A DNA stretch of 64,000 bases from Flavobacterium daejeonense DSM 17708. GTDB lineage: Bacteria > Bacteroidota > Bacteroidia > Flavobacteriales > Flavobacteriaceae. This document shows, piece after piece, positions 40,082 through 51,027 of this stretch. The notes under the pieces were generated by a model that had not been told where the DNA came from, did no database searches, and saw only the letters and a list, made by a program, of their open reading frames with translations. The position numbers and the translations under genes are program-made. Location of the stretch: the NCBI RefSeq assembly GCF_000425425.1, contig NZ_AUDK01000016.1, positions 1 through 64,000 of the forward strand, in the 5' to 3' direction. Numbering within the stretch: position 1 is the stretch's first letter; every line of letters starts with the position of its first letter.

Positions 40082-41926
40082 ATGTGTGGAATAGTTGGTT
40101 ATATAGGTCATAGAGAAGCTTATCCTATTGTTATCAAAGGTTTGAAAAGGCTGGAGTATCGTGGATATGATAGTGCCGGAGTAATGGTTTATGATGGTTC
40201 GATTAAAGTTTGTAAAACCAAAGGAAAAGTAGCCAGCCTGGAAGAGTTAGCTGCAAAGCAAATTAGTACCAAGGGTACAATTGGAATTGGGCATACGCGA
40301 TGGGCGACTCATGGAGTTCCGAATGACGTGAATTCACATCCGCATCTTTCTAATTCCGGTGAATTAGCTATTGTTCACAACGGAATTATAGAGAATTACG
40401 CTCCTTTAAAAGAAGAGTTAATCAAGCGTGGTTATGTTTTTCATTCGGATACGGATACCGAAGTATTGGTTAATTTGATTGAAGAAGTTCAGAAGAAAGA
40501 AAAAATAAAATTAGGAAAAGCAGTTCAGTTGGCATTAAATCAGGTGGTTGGAGCTTATGCGATTGCTGTTTTTGATACTAAAAATCCGAATGAAATTGTG
40601 GCAGCTCGTTTGGGAAGTCCTTTGGCAATAGGAGTTGGAGAAGAAGAGTATTTTATTGCTTCGGATGCTTCTCCTTTTATCGAATATACTTCTAATGCGG
40701 TTTATCTGGAAGATGGAGAAATGGCTAATATTAGTTTGAAAAAGCCAATCAAAATCAGAAAAATTAAAGATGATAGTTTGGTGGATCCTTATATTCAGGA
40801 GCTTCAGATGAATTTGGAGCAAATTGAAAAAGGAGGTTTCGATCATTTTATGCTAAAAGAAATCTACGAGCAACCAAGTGTAATCAAAGATACTTACAGA
40901 GGACGTTTGCATGCTGATAAAGGTATTATTCAGATGTCAGGAGTGGAAGATCATTTAGAGAAATTCCTGAATGCCGACAGAATTATCATTGTTGCCTGCG
41001 GAACTTCCTGGCATGCCGGTTTAGTGGCGGAATATATTATCGAGGAATTTGCAAGAATTTCGGTAGAAGTAGAATATGCTTCTGAATTTAGGTATAGAAA
41101 TCCAATTATTAAGAGCAGTGACGTGATTATTGCGATTTCGCAATCAGGTGAAACTGCCGATACGATGGCGGCTATTAAGTTGGCTAAAGAACAAGGTGCT
41201 TTTGTTTTTGGAGTTTGTAACGTGGTTGGTTCTTCGATTTCCAGAGAGTCACACGCTGGTGCTTATACGCATGCCGGACCTGAAATTGGAGTGGCTTCAA
41301 CAAAGGCTTTTACTACTCAGATTACAGTATTGACCATGTTGGCATTGCGTTTGGCAAAAGCCAAAGGAACGTTGTCACATTCTGATTTCCACAGGTATTT
41401 GTTGGAGTTAGAATTGATTCCCGAGAAAGTAAAAGAAGCTTTGGGAACTATCGATAGAGCTAAAGAAATTGCAGCTGCTTTCAAAGATGCACCAAATTGT
41501 TTGTATTTAGGTCGTGGGTATAATTTCCCGGTAGCTTTAGAAGGAGCTTTGAAATTAAAAGAGATCTCTTATATTCATGCGGAAGGTTATCCGGCCGCCG
41601 AAATGAAACACGGTCCTATTGCTTTGATTGATGAGCAGATGCCGGTGGTTGTTATTGCACCGAAACAGGGACATTATGATAAAATTGTAAGTAATATTCA
41701 GGAGATTAAATCCAGAAGCGGAAAAATTATTGCTGTAGTAACTAAAGGAGATACTCAGGTTAGGGAATTAGCCGATTATATCATAGAAATTCCGGAAACT
41801 TCGGATGCGTTGTCGCCTTTGATTACGACAATTCCACTGCAGTTATTGTCTTATTACATTGCGGTTTATAGAGATTGTAATGTAGATCAGCCACGTAACC
41901 TGGCAAAATCAGTAACGGTAGAATAG
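40082..41926 (+). CDS. glmS: Glucosamine-fructose-6-phosphate aminotransferase
   Basis: 614 residues. N-terminal glutaminase begins MCGIVGYIGHREAYPIVIKG with catalytic Cys2; GHTRWATHGVPNDVNSHPHL follows. The C-terminal isomerase has two SIS domains (VACGTSWHAGLVAEYIIEEF and LYLGRGYNFPVALEGALKLK), ending LAKSVTVE. It makes glucosamine-6-phosphate, the first step to peptidoglycan and lipopolysaccharide amino sugars. No glmS ribozyme is seen in the nine-base spacer, consistent with Bacteroidota. Confidence 0.97.
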   Translation: MCGIVGYIGHREAYPIVIKGLKRLEYRGYDSAGVMVYDGSIKVCKTKGKVASLEELAAKQISTKGTIGIGHTRWATHGVPNDVNSHPHLSNSGELAIVHNGIIENYAPLKEELIKRGYVFHSDTDTEVLVNLIEEVQKKEKIKLGKAVQLALNQVVGAYAIAVFDTKNPNEIVAARLGSPLAIGVGEEEYFIASDASPFIEYTSNAVYLEDGEMANISLKKPIKIRKIKDDSLVDPYIQELQMNLEQIEKGGFDHFMLKEIYEQPSVIKDTYRGRLHADKGIIQMSGVEDHLEKFLNADRIIIVACGTSWHAGLVAEYIIEEFARISVEVEYASEFRYRNPIIKSSDVIIAISQSGETADTMAAIKLAKEQGAFVFGVCNVVGSSISRESHAGAYTHAGPEIGVASTKAFTTQITVLTMLALRLAKAKGTLSHSDFHRYLLELELIPEKVKEALGTIDRAKEIAAAFKDAPNCLYLGRGYNFPVALEGALKLKEISYIHAEGYPAAEMKHGPIALIDEQMPVVVIAPKQGHYDKIVSNIQEIKSRSGKIIAVVTKGDTQVRELADYIIEIPETSDALSPLITTIPLQLLSYYIAVYRDCNVDQPRNLAKSVTVE

Positions 41927-41950
41927 TTTATATAAAAACATATTTTTTAG

Positions 41951-41979
41951 AAAAGCGGGATGAAAGTCTCGCTTTTTTT
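41951..41979 (+). terminator. Terminator after glmS
   Basis: AAAAGCGGGA and TCTCGCTTTT pair (one G:T) around a 6-base loop, followed by T. Confidence 0.75.
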
Positions 41980-42145
41980 GTTTGTGATTTTTAGATAAAC
42001 AAGCAGGTTGTCAATGGTTTTGAATTGGTAATTTGATAAAGGAAGTTGGTTTTCTTTGAGTGAATTTCTAAATAGAGGGCTTTATATTATTATTTTGCTA
42101 AAATTAGTATTATTTTAGTAGTCCAAATCATAAACTTAACCAATT

Positions 42146-45031
42146 ATGAAATCTTATCTATTTTTCTTGTTTCTGCTTTTTTGTAGCGTAAATTTTGCTC
42201 AAAATACAGTTGAAGGTTCAATTGTTGAAAAGAACAATTTGCCAGTTGTAGGTGCTAATATTCGTGTTGTTGGTGAAACTGCTGCGACAGTAACTGACAG
42301 CGATGGAAGGTTTCTTTTAAGTACGTCTTTGCGTTTTCCTTATGAGCTTGAAGTGAGTAGTGTGGGTTTTAAAACCAAAAAAATTACTGTAGCTTCTAAA
42401 AAACAGTTGATCGGGATTCTTCTTGAAGAAGAGCAAAATGTGTTGGATGAAATTGTAGTTTCGGCTTCCAGAACTCCGGAACGGATTTTTGAATCGCCGG
42501 TTACTATTGAAAGAATGGGGATTTCGGATGTGAAGAAAACGGCTTCGGCAACTTTTTATGACGGTTTGGAAAATCTGAAAGAAGTACAAATGAATACCAG
42601 TAGTTTGACTTTTAAATCAATTAATACCCGTGGTTTTGCCACGGTAGCTAATACGCGTTTTATGCAATTGGTGGATGGAATGGATAATTCTTCGCCTTTA
42701 TTGAATTTTGTTTTGGGAAATATGGTTGGTATTTCTGAAATCGATGTGCAAAGTGTGGAATTACTGCCGGGAGCTTCTTCGGCTTTGTATGGGGCGAATG
42801 CATTTAACGGAATTTTGTTTATGAATAGCAAGAGTCCGTTTAATTATCAGGGAATTACCGCTTATGTAAAATACGGACAAACGAGTCAAAAAGCGGCCGG
42901 AACTAATGATTTTGTGGATTATGGAATTCGTATGGCACATGCTTTTGATAAACATTTTGCTGCCAAAGCTAATTTTACTTACATGAGAGGTACTGATTGG
43001 TATGCAACTGATTATCATGATCGATTTGTTGCAGGCAGAGACAGAACCAATCCTAATTACGACGGAGTGAATGTATATGGAGATGAGGTGAGTACCAATA
43101 TTTATAATGTAGGTCAAAAAATGGTTGCGAGCGGTGCCTGGGCTGCTGCGGGTTTGCCAAGTGGTTTTGCTGAATATTTGCCTAAGGAAAATGTGTCCAG
43201 AACCGGATACAACGAAGTCGATTTGACCGATAATAAAGCGAGTAATACTAAAATAGATTTGGCGCTTCATTTCAGACCTTTTGGAAATGAGAATTTTGAA
43301 ATTATCTGGTTGAGTAAGTTTGGTTTTGGGAATGCGGTTTATCAGGGAGCGAATCGTTATTATCTGAATAACTTTTTTATGCAACAACATAAATTAGAAT
43401 TCAAAGGGAAGAACTTTTTCTTAAGAGGGTATACCACTTCTGAAGATGGAGGGAATTCCTATGATATGCTTTTTACAGGGATTAATGTAAACAGAGCCTG
43501 GAAATCGGATGAAATCTGGTTTGGGACTTATGCGGCAAATTATGCCGGGGTTTATGGGAATCCGTCGAGTCCTTTGTATAATAATGCTGCCGGCGCACAT
43601 GCTTATGCGAGAGCTCAGGCTGATGTAGGCAGGTTGATGCCGGGAACTGCGGCTTTCAAAGCAGCTTTTAATAGTGTTATTGCTGAACCTGATGTTTTGA
43701 CGGGCTCGAGATTAGTAGATAATTCTAAAATTTACCATTCGGATGCAAATTATAATTTTAAAGATTTAATCAAATTTGCTGAAATTCAAATTGGAGGTTC
43801 GTTTAGAGAATATCAATTGAATTCTCACGGAAGAATTTATACGGACGACAATGGACCAATTCATTATAATGAGTACGGGGCTTATACACAATTGATGAAA
43901 AAGTTTATGGAGGAGCGTTTGAAATTTACAGGTTCCATACGTTATGATAAATCGCAAAATTTTGATGGTAATTTTTCGCCAAGACTTTCATTGGTTTACG
44001 CAGCTGGTGAAAATAAGCAACATAATTTCAGAGCTTCGTTTCAAACCGGTTTTAGAAATCCAACTACTCAGGATCAATATATAGGTTTTAATATTGGAAA
44101 TGCAGTTTTAATTGGTTCAGCTCCGGATAATTTATCCCGATATTCGGAAATATTACCGGTTAGTACAGCTGTCGGGCAATCTTATGCCGCTGGGACTTCG
44201 GCTATTATGACGGGAAATGAGGCTTATAATAATTCTTATACGGCAAGCTCGGTGCAGGCTTTTGCTGCCTTTGCTGCTGCTAATCCCGGAAATACACCCG
44301 GAGCAGCAGCTTTATTACAAAAAACAGCTATTAATTATGTGAGACCAGAAGAAGTGAAAGCATTTGAATTGGGTTATCGTTCTAGGGTTAAAGAGGTGAT
44401 AATTGATATTAGTGCTTATTATAACATTTATAATAATTTTATAGGAAATGCAAATGCAATTGCGCCTTTGTATGGAAAGGCGTCTAATACTTTTGATTTT
44501 GCTTCCGGAGCGCCTACTTATAGTACAAATCCTGAAGTGCAGTCTTTACACGCTTTGGCAAATGGTAATTATAGAGTTTATCAGTTGTATACTAATACAA
44601 ATGTAGAAATTAAATCATTTGGGATAGGTGTTGGGCTTTCGCGAAAAGTGTATGAAAATTTTGAAGTGGGAATGAATTATAATTATGCTGAGTTTGATTT
44701 TGATCAGGCAAAAGATCCAAGTTTTGAAGCTGGTTTTAATACGCCAAAACACAGAGCGAAAATTTCTTTAGGCAATGAAGAATTGTTTAAAAATTTTGGA
44801 TTTAACATCAGCGGTCGATGGAATTCTGATTATAAATGGGAGTCTTCAATGATTGATGGTATGGTAAAATCGGCTACGGTTATTGATGCCCAAATGAATT
44901 ACAGAATCCCTTCGCTCAAATCGACTTTGAAAATTGCGGCTTCTAATATTGGAGGAAAAGAATATATGCAGGTTTTAGGAGCGGGATTAATCGGGCAGCA
45001 GTATTTTGTTTCCTGGACGGTAAATCCGTAG
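42146..45031 (+). CDS. TonB-dependent outer-membrane receptor
   Basis: 961 residues. Signal peptide (MKSYLFFLFLLFCSVNFAQ), carboxypeptidase-regulatory-like domain (about 22-105, GSIVEKNNLPVVGANIRVVG), TonB-box-like DEIVVSASRTPERIFESPV, plug domain (about 115-240, STRGFATVANTRFMQLVDGM, VELLPGASSALYGANAFNG), then a 22-strand barrel rich in aromatic and Asn/Gly motifs. The end QQYFVSWTVNP is not a classic terminal Phe. No SusD partner follows. Substrate unknown; siderophore, cobalamin or oligosaccharide uptake are possible. Confidence 0.88.
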   Translation: MKSYLFFLFLLFCSVNFAQNTVEGSIVEKNNLPVVGANIRVVGETAATVTDSDGRFLLSTSLRFPYELEVSSVGFKTKKITVASKKQLIGILLEEEQNVLDEIVVSASRTPERIFESPVTIERMGISDVKKTASATFYDGLENLKEVQMNTSSLTFKSINTRGFATVANTRFMQLVDGMDNSSPLLNFVLGNMVGISEIDVQSVELLPGASSALYGANAFNGILFMNSKSPFNYQGITAYVKYGQTSQKAAGTNDFVDYGIRMAHAFDKHFAAKANFTYMRGTDWYATDYHDRFVAGRDRTNPNYDGVNVYGDEVSTNIYNVGQKMVASGAWAAAGLPSGFAEYLPKENVSRTGYNEVDLTDNKASNTKIDLALHFRPFGNENFEIIWLSKFGFGNAVYQGANRYYLNNFFMQQHKLEFKGKNFFLRGYTTSEDGGNSYDMLFTGINVNRAWKSDEIWFGTYAANYAGVYGNPSSPLYNNAAGAHAYARAQADVGRLMPGTAAFKAAFNSVIAEPDVLTGSRLVDNSKIYHSDANYNFKDLIKFAEIQIGGSFREYQLNSHGRIYTDDNGPIHYNEYGAYTQLMKKFMEERLKFTGSIRYDKSQNFDGNFSPRLSLVYAAGENKQHNFRASFQTGFRNPTTQDQYIGFNIGNAVLIGSAPDNLSRYSEILPVSTAVGQSYAAGTSAIMTGNEAYNNSYTASSVQAFAAFAAANPGNTPGAAALLQKTAINYVRPEEVKAFELGYRSRVKEVIIDISAYYNIYNNFIGNANAIAPLYGKASNTFDFASGAPTYSTNPEVQSLHALANGNYRVYQLYTNTNVEIKSFGIGVGLSRKVYENFEVGMNYNYAEFDFDQAKDPSFEAGFNTPKHRAKISLGNEELFKNFGFNISGRWNSDYKWESSMIDGMVKSATVIDAQMNYRIPSLKSTLKIAASNIGGKEYMQVLGAGLIGQQYFVSWTVNP

Positions 45032-45195
45032 TTTTTGGAGGGTTTGGAAAAACGAAATTTCTATATTTTTTGAAAAAATTGATAATTGTTCCAAAATCAT
45101 ATCTGATTGTTTTAAGGTAATATGGCTCTCAGAAGTGGTTTTTAAAGCGGTTTTTAGGGTTGGTTTTATTTTTTTATGTTTTTTAAATAAAATTG

Positions 45196-45225
45196 TTGAT
45201 TTTTTATTTTAAAAAATTATCTTTG
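45196..45225 (+). promoter_or_regulatory. Consensus promoter before atpD
   Basis: TTG (45196-45198), 19 bases, then TATCTTTG (45218-45225). Exact match to the Bacteroidota promoter pattern, about 83 bases before the atpD start, implying a 5' leader of roughly 75 bases. Confidence 0.75.
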
Positions 45226-45305
45226 CGCTCTGAAAAAACACCTAAACAGTAAATTTTAAAGGTGTGTATTTCATAAACCTAAATAGCTGTTTAATAAATA
45301 CATAA

Positions 45306-46820
<1,515 letters not shown>

Positions 46821-46897
46821 TTGGTTGTTAGTTGTTAGTTGTTAGTTGTTTGAAAAAAAACAACCGTCAACCATCAACCATCAACTATTAACTAAAA
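46821..46897 (+). repeat. Imperfect tandem and inverted repeat between atpD and atpC
   Basis: The spacer opens with about four TTGTTAG-like units and, after a run of A, has three CAACCAT-like units. The two halves are partly complementary, giving a long imperfect hairpin with an A-rich loop that ends six bases before the atpC start. Confidence 0.75.
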
Positions 46898-46902
46898 AGA
46901 AT

Positions 46903-47184
46903 ATGATTTTAGAAATAGTATCACCAGAGGCATCTTTGTTTAAAGGAGAAATTACATCAATCACTTTACCGGGTGTGGATGGTAGTTTTCAAATTTTAAA
47001 CAATCACGCTCCAATAGTTTCCTTACTTCAAAAAGGAACTGTAAAAATTACAGCTCCTAGTTTTAAGTTTAACAAAGAAGCAGCAGCATTGTTTACTAAA
47101 GTAAATGATCAAAACTATACGTTGGCTATTTCTTCAGGAACTATTGAAATGAAAGACAACAAAGTAATTGTTTTAGCTGACTAA
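46903..47184 (+). CDS. atpC: ATP synthase F1 subunit epsilon
   Basis: 93 residues from the ATG at 46903; the 19 codons upstream in the frame are repeat DNA and are excluded. MILEIVSPEASLFKGEITSI then TLPGVDGSFQILNNHAPIVS is the N-terminal beta-sandwich of epsilon. The C-terminal helical hairpin of the usual 130-residue subunit is missing: the protein ends after MKDNKVIVLAD. Short epsilon subunits of this kind are normal in Flavobacteria. It is co-transcribed with atpD. Confidence 0.93.
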   Translation: MILEIVSPEASLFKGEITSITLPGVDGSFQILNNHAPIVSLLQKGTVKITAPSFKFNKEAAALFTKVNDQNYTLAISSGTIEMKDNKVIVLAD

Positions 47185-47202
47185 GACAATTTAGGTTAAC
47201 AT

Positions 47203-47242
47203 AAAAACGTCAAGCTTTGCTTGGCGTTTTTTTTTACTTTTG
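47203..47242 (+). terminator. atp operon terminator overlapping the bioF promoter box
   Basis: AAAAACGTCAAG (47203-47214) and CTTGGCGTTTTT (47220-47231) form a stem with a T tract. The tail contains TACTTTTG (47235-47242), an exact -7 box, ending five bases before the bioF ATG at 47248. Confidence 0.75.
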
Positions 47243-47247
47243 TTTTT

Positions 47248-48459
47248 ATGAAAAAATTACCCAACAATCTTAAAGCAAAGTTAGAGGCAAGAATAATGAA
47301 TAACGCCTTGCGGCAGTTGCCAAAACCTAATGGTTTAGTTGATTTTGCATCCAATGATTATTTAGGTTTTTCAAAATCAGAATCGATTTTTAATGCTGTG
47401 CATCAGTATTTATTAGCGAATAATTTTACCCAAAATGGAGCCACAGGTTCAAGGTTAATTTCTGGAAATCATTCCGTGTATCAAGAAGCAGAAAACTATA
47501 TTGCGCAATTCCATCAATCGGAGTCGGCATTGATTTTTAATTCAGGATATGATGCCAATGTAGGTTTTTTTAGTTCGGTGCTGCAAAAAGGAGATTTGAT
47601 TTTATATGATGAATTATGTCATGCTTCCATTCGTGACGGAATTCAGCTTTCCAATGCGAAATCCTATAAATTTAAACACAATGATTTTGAAGACCTGGAA
47701 AGACTTATTTTACGTTTTAAAAAAAACGAAATCACGCCGGATGAAGTTCAACAGCAGTCCATAACTCATCCCGATAGCTATCGGGACTCACAACTCACAA
47801 CTATTTACATTGTTACCGAATCTGTTTTTTCAATGGATGGAGATTGTCCCAATATCGAAGAGTTGATTGCTGTTTCTGAAAAATACAATTGTTACTTAGT
47901 TTTTGACGAAGCGCATGCTTTGGGAGTTTTTGGTATTAATGGATCTGGATTGGTTCAGCAGTTTGCCTTGCAGGAAAAGGTTTTTGCTAGAATTATGACT
48001 TTCGGAAAAGGCTTGGGATGTCATGGTGCTGCTGTTTTAGGAAGTCAGGAATTAAAAAACTATTTGGTCAATTTTGCCCGAAGTTTTATTTATACAACAG
48101 GATTATCTCCACATGCTGTTGCGACAATTTTAGTTGCTTATCAGCAATTGGAAACTGAACAAAATAATATTCATTTGTTAAGGGAAAATATTATTCACTT
48201 TAATCAGCAAAAGAATGTATTGGGATTAAAACAAATTTTTGTCCGAAGCAAATCGGCAATACAATCGGCTATTATTCCAGGAAATGAAAAAGTGAAATGG
48301 ATTGCCAAACAAATTCAGGAAAAAGGTTTTGACGTAAAACCCATACTTTCACCAACTGTGCCGGAAGGACAGGAAAGATTACGATTTTGTTTGCATGCCT
48401 TTAATTCGAAAGAGGAAATAACAGAAGTATTGCAGTTGTTAAGTAACTTTGTTTTTTAA
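47248..48459 (+). CDS. bioF: 8-amino-7-oxononanoate synthase
   Basis: 403 residues from the ATG at 47248; an upstream TTG is not used. PLP-dependent alpha-oxoamine synthase: DFASNDYLGFSKSE, GATGSRLISGNHSVYQEAE, HASIRDGIQLSNA, VFDEAHALGVFGINGSG, and the PLP lysine in MTFGKGLGCHGAAVLGSQ. It joins pimeloyl thioester with alanine in biotin synthesis. Its neighbours bioD and bioA choose bioF over the related kbl. Residues about 165-185 (QQQSITHPDSYRDSQ) form an extra loop made partly by an inserted palindrome. Probably leaderless mRNA. Confidence 0.88.
   Translation: MKKLPNNLKAKLEARIMNNALRQLPKPNGLVDFASNDYLGFSKSESIFNAVHQYLLANNFTQNGATGSRLISGNHSVYQEAENYIAQFHQSESALIFNSGYDANVGFFSSVLQKGDLILYDELCHASIRDGIQLSNAKSYKFKHNDFEDLERLILRFKKNEITPDEVQQQSITHPDSYRDSQLTTIYIVTESVFSMDGDCPNIEELIAVSEKYNCYLVFDEAHALGVFGINGSGLVQQFALQEKVFARIMTFGKGLGCHGAAVLGSQELKNYLVNFARSFIYTTGLSPHAVATILVAYQQLETEQNNIHLLRENIIHFNQQKNVLGLKQIFVRSKSAIQSAIIPGNEKVKWIAKQIQEKGFDVKPILSPTVPEGQERLRFCLHAFNSKEEITEVLQLLSNFVF
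47769..47786. repeat. 18-base palindrome inside bioF
   Basis: TCCCGATAGCTATCGGGA, perfect and in frame, read as HPDSYRD. It sits in a loop that typical enzymes of the family lack. Confidence 0.85.
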
Positions 48460-48463
48460 AACT

Positions 48464-48871
48464 ATGGAAGATTATTTTGAATTAATTGGAAGGTATCAAT
48501 ATTCATCAGAAGCAATAATTCTTAAAGGTAAATTAGAAGCTGAAGGAATAGCTGTTTTTATGCGTGATAATAATACCGTAGATGCCAATCCTTTGTATAG
48601 TAATGCTATTGGTGGAGTAAAACTGTTTGTCTATAAAGATAATTATTCAAAAGCAATGGAAATCATTTCTCAAGTTTCCGAATATTCGTTAGATGATGCC
48701 TGTCAGTTGATGAAATGTCCAAATTGTGGTGCAGAAGAAATTGACCGGGTTACTTCTATAAAAGATTTTAAATCGCTTTTTGCATTTGTCTTCTCCATAT
48801 TTTTAGGTTCATTACCTTTTTATTCAAAACATAAATACAAATGTGTGAAGTGTAAATTTGAATTTAATTAA
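48464..48871 (+). CDS. DUF2007-domain protein with zinc-ribbon-like end
   Basis: 135 residues from the ATG at 48464. Residues about 4-75 are the DUF2007 putative signal-transducing domain: YFELIGRYQYSSEAIILKGK, LEAEGIAVFMRDNNTVDANP, GGVKLFVYKDNYSKAMEIIS. The C-terminus has Cys pairs (LMKCPNCGAEEIDRV and YKCVKCKFEFN) around a short hydrophobic stretch, a zinc-ribbon pattern. It lies inside the biotin locus between bioF and bioD. Its role is unknown. Confidence 0.8.
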   Translation: MEDYFELIGRYQYSSEAIILKGKLEAEGIAVFMRDNNTVDANPLYSNAIGGVKLFVYKDNYSKAMEIISQVSEYSLDDACQLMKCPNCGAEEIDRVTSIKDFKSLFAFVFSIFLGSLPFYSKHKYKCVKCKFEFN

Positions 48872-48876
48872 AATAC

Positions 48877-48927
48877 TTTGCGCTTACTCTTTGCGAATCT
48901 TCTTTTAACTTTGTGAATCTTTGCGAA
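48877..48927 (+). promoter_or_regulatory. Dispersed repeat carrying a promoter-like box before bioD
   Basis: Repeats of CTTTGCG and GCGAATCTT in this 66-base spacer include TAACTTTG (48906-48913), an exact -7 box, 24 bases before the bioD ATG. A TTG lies 25 bases further up, slightly outside the usual spacing. Confidence 0.45.
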
Positions 48928-48937
48928 ACAAAAAACT

Positions 48938-49573
48938 ATGAAATTATTTATAACAGGAATCGGAACCGATGTAGGCAAAACGATAGCTTCGGCAATAATA
49001 ACGGAAGCCTTAGAGGCTGATTATTGGAAACCGATTCAGGCGGGAGATTTAGATACTTCTGACAGTCATAAAATAAAGGCCTATTTGTCGAATGAGAAAA
49101 CTATAATTCATCCGAATAGTTATGCGTTAAAAACGCCTGCAAGTCCGAATTTGGCGGCAGCAATTGATGGAATTACTATCGATTTAAAAAACATTAAAGA
49201 GCCTAATCCCGATAGCTATCGGGAGGATAATCATTTGGTAATTGAAGGTGCTGGAGGGATTTTTGTTCCAATTAATGATAATGAAACGATAATCGATTTG
49301 ATTCAGCCGGATTATAAGGTGATTGTGGTTTCCCGTCATTATTTGGGAAGTATCAATCATACGCTGCTCACAATTGAGGCTTTACAAAACCGAAAAATTG
49401 CCATTGCCGGAATTCTTTTTAACGGCAAAGAAAATCAATCTTCGGAGTCGATTATTTTGAAAAAAACAGGATTAAACTGCCTCGGAAGAATTGAAGAAGA
49501 GCCTTACTTCGACAAAAATGTAATTCGCGAATTCGCCGATTTGTTTCGGGAAAAGCTGTTGCAACTTCAATAA
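48938..49573 (+). CDS. bioD: Dethiobiotin synthetase
   Basis: 211 residues. P-loop MKLFITGIGTDVGKTIASAI (about 1-20), WKPIQAGDLDTSDS, and HLVIEGAGGIFVPINDNETI. The enzyme carboxylates diaminopelargonate and closes the ureido ring using ATP. Before EGAGG there is an added stretch, EPNPDSYREDN, formed around a palindromic insertion. It lies between the DUF2007 gene and bioA (31-base spacer). Confidence 0.93.
   Translation: MKLFITGIGTDVGKTIASAIITEALEADYWKPIQAGDLDTSDSHKIKAYLSNEKTIIHPNSYALKTPASPNLAAAIDGITIDLKNIKEPNPDSYREDNHLVIEGAGGIFVPINDNETIIDLIQPDYKVIVVSRHYLGSINHTLLTIEALQNRKIAIAGILFNGKENQSSESIILKKTGLNCLGRIEEEPYFDKNVIREFADLFREKLLQLQ
49207..49224. repeat. 18-base palindrome inside bioD
   Basis: TCCCGATAGCTATCGGGA, identical to the bioF copy and in the same reading phase (NPDSYRE). 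Its protein-level insertion lies between the substrate-handling region and the EGAGG motif. Confidence 0.85.
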
Positions 49574-49604
49574 TCAATGGCAATCTCAATTGTAAAAATC
49601 TGAA

Positions 49605-50876
49605 ATGACATTAACCGAAAAAGACAGCCAATACCTTTGGCATCCATATACCCAACATAAAACGGCTCAGTTGCCTATTGCTATAAACAGAGGTGAAGGA
49701 GCTTTGCTTTGGGGCGAAAATGGAAAAGAATATATTGATGCGATTGCTTCCTGGTGGGTAAATCCGTTTGGGCATTCCAATAAATTTATTGCCGATGCTA
49801 TTTATAAGCAATTAACGACTTTGGAACACGTGCTTTTTGGTGGGTTTACTCATGAACCAGCAGTTGTTTTAGCTGAAAAGCTGATGCAAATTTTACCTGA
49901 AAATCAACAGAAAATATTCTTTTCGGATAATGGCTCTACTTCGGTGGAAGTGGCTATTAAAGTAGCTTTGCAATTTTTTTATAACAAAGGCGAAAAACGA
50001 ACCACGATTATCGCACTTGAGGATGCTTTTCACGGCGATACTTTTGCGGCGATGGCAGCCAGCGGAATTTCCTTTTATACCCAGGCTTTTCAGGGGATGT
50101 TTATTGATGTGGTGCGTATTCCGGTTCCGGTGAAAGGAAAGGAACAACTTAGTTTTGATACTTTAAGAAGAGTCATTTCAGAAAATAATTGTGCCGGATT
50201 TATCTTTGAACCTTTGGTACAAGGCGCCGCGGGAATGGTGATGTATGTACCCGAAGCTTTGGATGAGCTTATAAAAATATGTCGACAAAATGATGTTTTG
50301 ACAATTGCTGATGAAGTTATGACAGGTTTTGGAAAAACTGGAAAAACCTTTGCTATGGATTATTGCACGGAAATTCCAGATATGATGTGTTTGTCAAAAG
50401 CATTAACCGGAGGAACCATCCCGATGGCGATTACTACTTTTACTCAGGAAATATTTGAGGCTTTTTATGATGAAGACATCAATAAAGCCTTGTTTCACGG
50501 ACATACTTTTACCGCAAATCCAACGGGTTGTGCTGCTGCATTAGCCAGTATGGAATTGTTGCAAACTTCCGAAATGCAAGCCAATTTGGTTCGGGTGAAT
50601 CAAAAACATTTGGATTTTCAGGAATATATTAAAAAGCATCCAAAGGTAACCACGACCCGGGTTCTAGGGACTATTTTTGCCTTGGAAATAAAGAAAGAAG
50701 GAGAGGAATTGTATTATGGTTCAATGCGAACCAAACTCTATAATTTCTTTATCGAAAATGGCGTTATTCTGCGTCCGGTTGGAAATATTGTTTATATTTT
50801 ACCTCCATATATTATCAGTGATGCTCAATTAGATAAAATCTATGAAGTAGTCGAAAAAGCACTAGAAATAGTTTAA
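49605..50876 (+). CDS. bioA: Adenosylmethionine-8-amino-7-oxononanoate aminotransferase
   Basis: 423 residues. Class III aminotransferase: YLWHPYTQHKTAQLPIAINR at the start is characteristic of BioA; SWWVNPFGHSN, FFSDNGSTSVEVAIKVALQF, ALEDAFHGDTFAAMAASG, and the PLP lysine in MCLSKALTGGTIPMA. It makes 7,8-diaminopelargonate with SAM as amino donor. It is the third biotin gene in this locus; bioB lies 10 kb away on the other strand. Confidence 0.95.
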   Translation: MTLTEKDSQYLWHPYTQHKTAQLPIAINRGEGALLWGENGKEYIDAIASWWVNPFGHSNKFIADAIYKQLTTLEHVLFGGFTHEPAVVLAEKLMQILPENQQKIFFSDNGSTSVEVAIKVALQFFYNKGEKRTTIIALEDAFHGDTFAAMAASGISFYTQAFQGMFIDVVRIPVPVKGKEQLSFDTLRRVISENNCAGFIFEPLVQGAAGMVMYVPEALDELIKICRQNDVLTIADEVMTGFGKTGKTFAMDYCTEIPDMMCLSKALTGGTIPMAITTFTQEIFEAFYDEDINKALFHGHTFTANPTGCAAALASMELLQTSEMQANLVRVNQKHLDFQEYIKKHPKVTTTRVLGTIFALEIKKEGEELYYGSMRTKLYNFFIENGVILRPVGNIVYILPPYIISDAQLDKIYEVVEKALEIV

Positions 50877-51027
50877 GGTTTAACCGCAAAGATTCACAAA
50901 GGAGGCACTAGAACACAATTTTAATAATGTTGTGTTGTGAGCCTAGTTCTTTCTTTGTGTTCTTCGTGTTTAAATAGTTTCTGTTTTTACAAATAACTTT
51001 GCGACCTTTGCATTAAAAAAAATACTC
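50877..51027. repeat. Repeat-filled spacer with promoter box before the ketosynthase
   Basis: It opens with CGCAAAGATTCACAAAGG, a member of the dispersed repeat style, and contains an inverted pair AACACAA / TTGTGTT (50912-50936). TAACTTTG (50994-51001) is an exact -7 box, 26 bases before the TTG start of the next gene. Confidence 0.5.
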
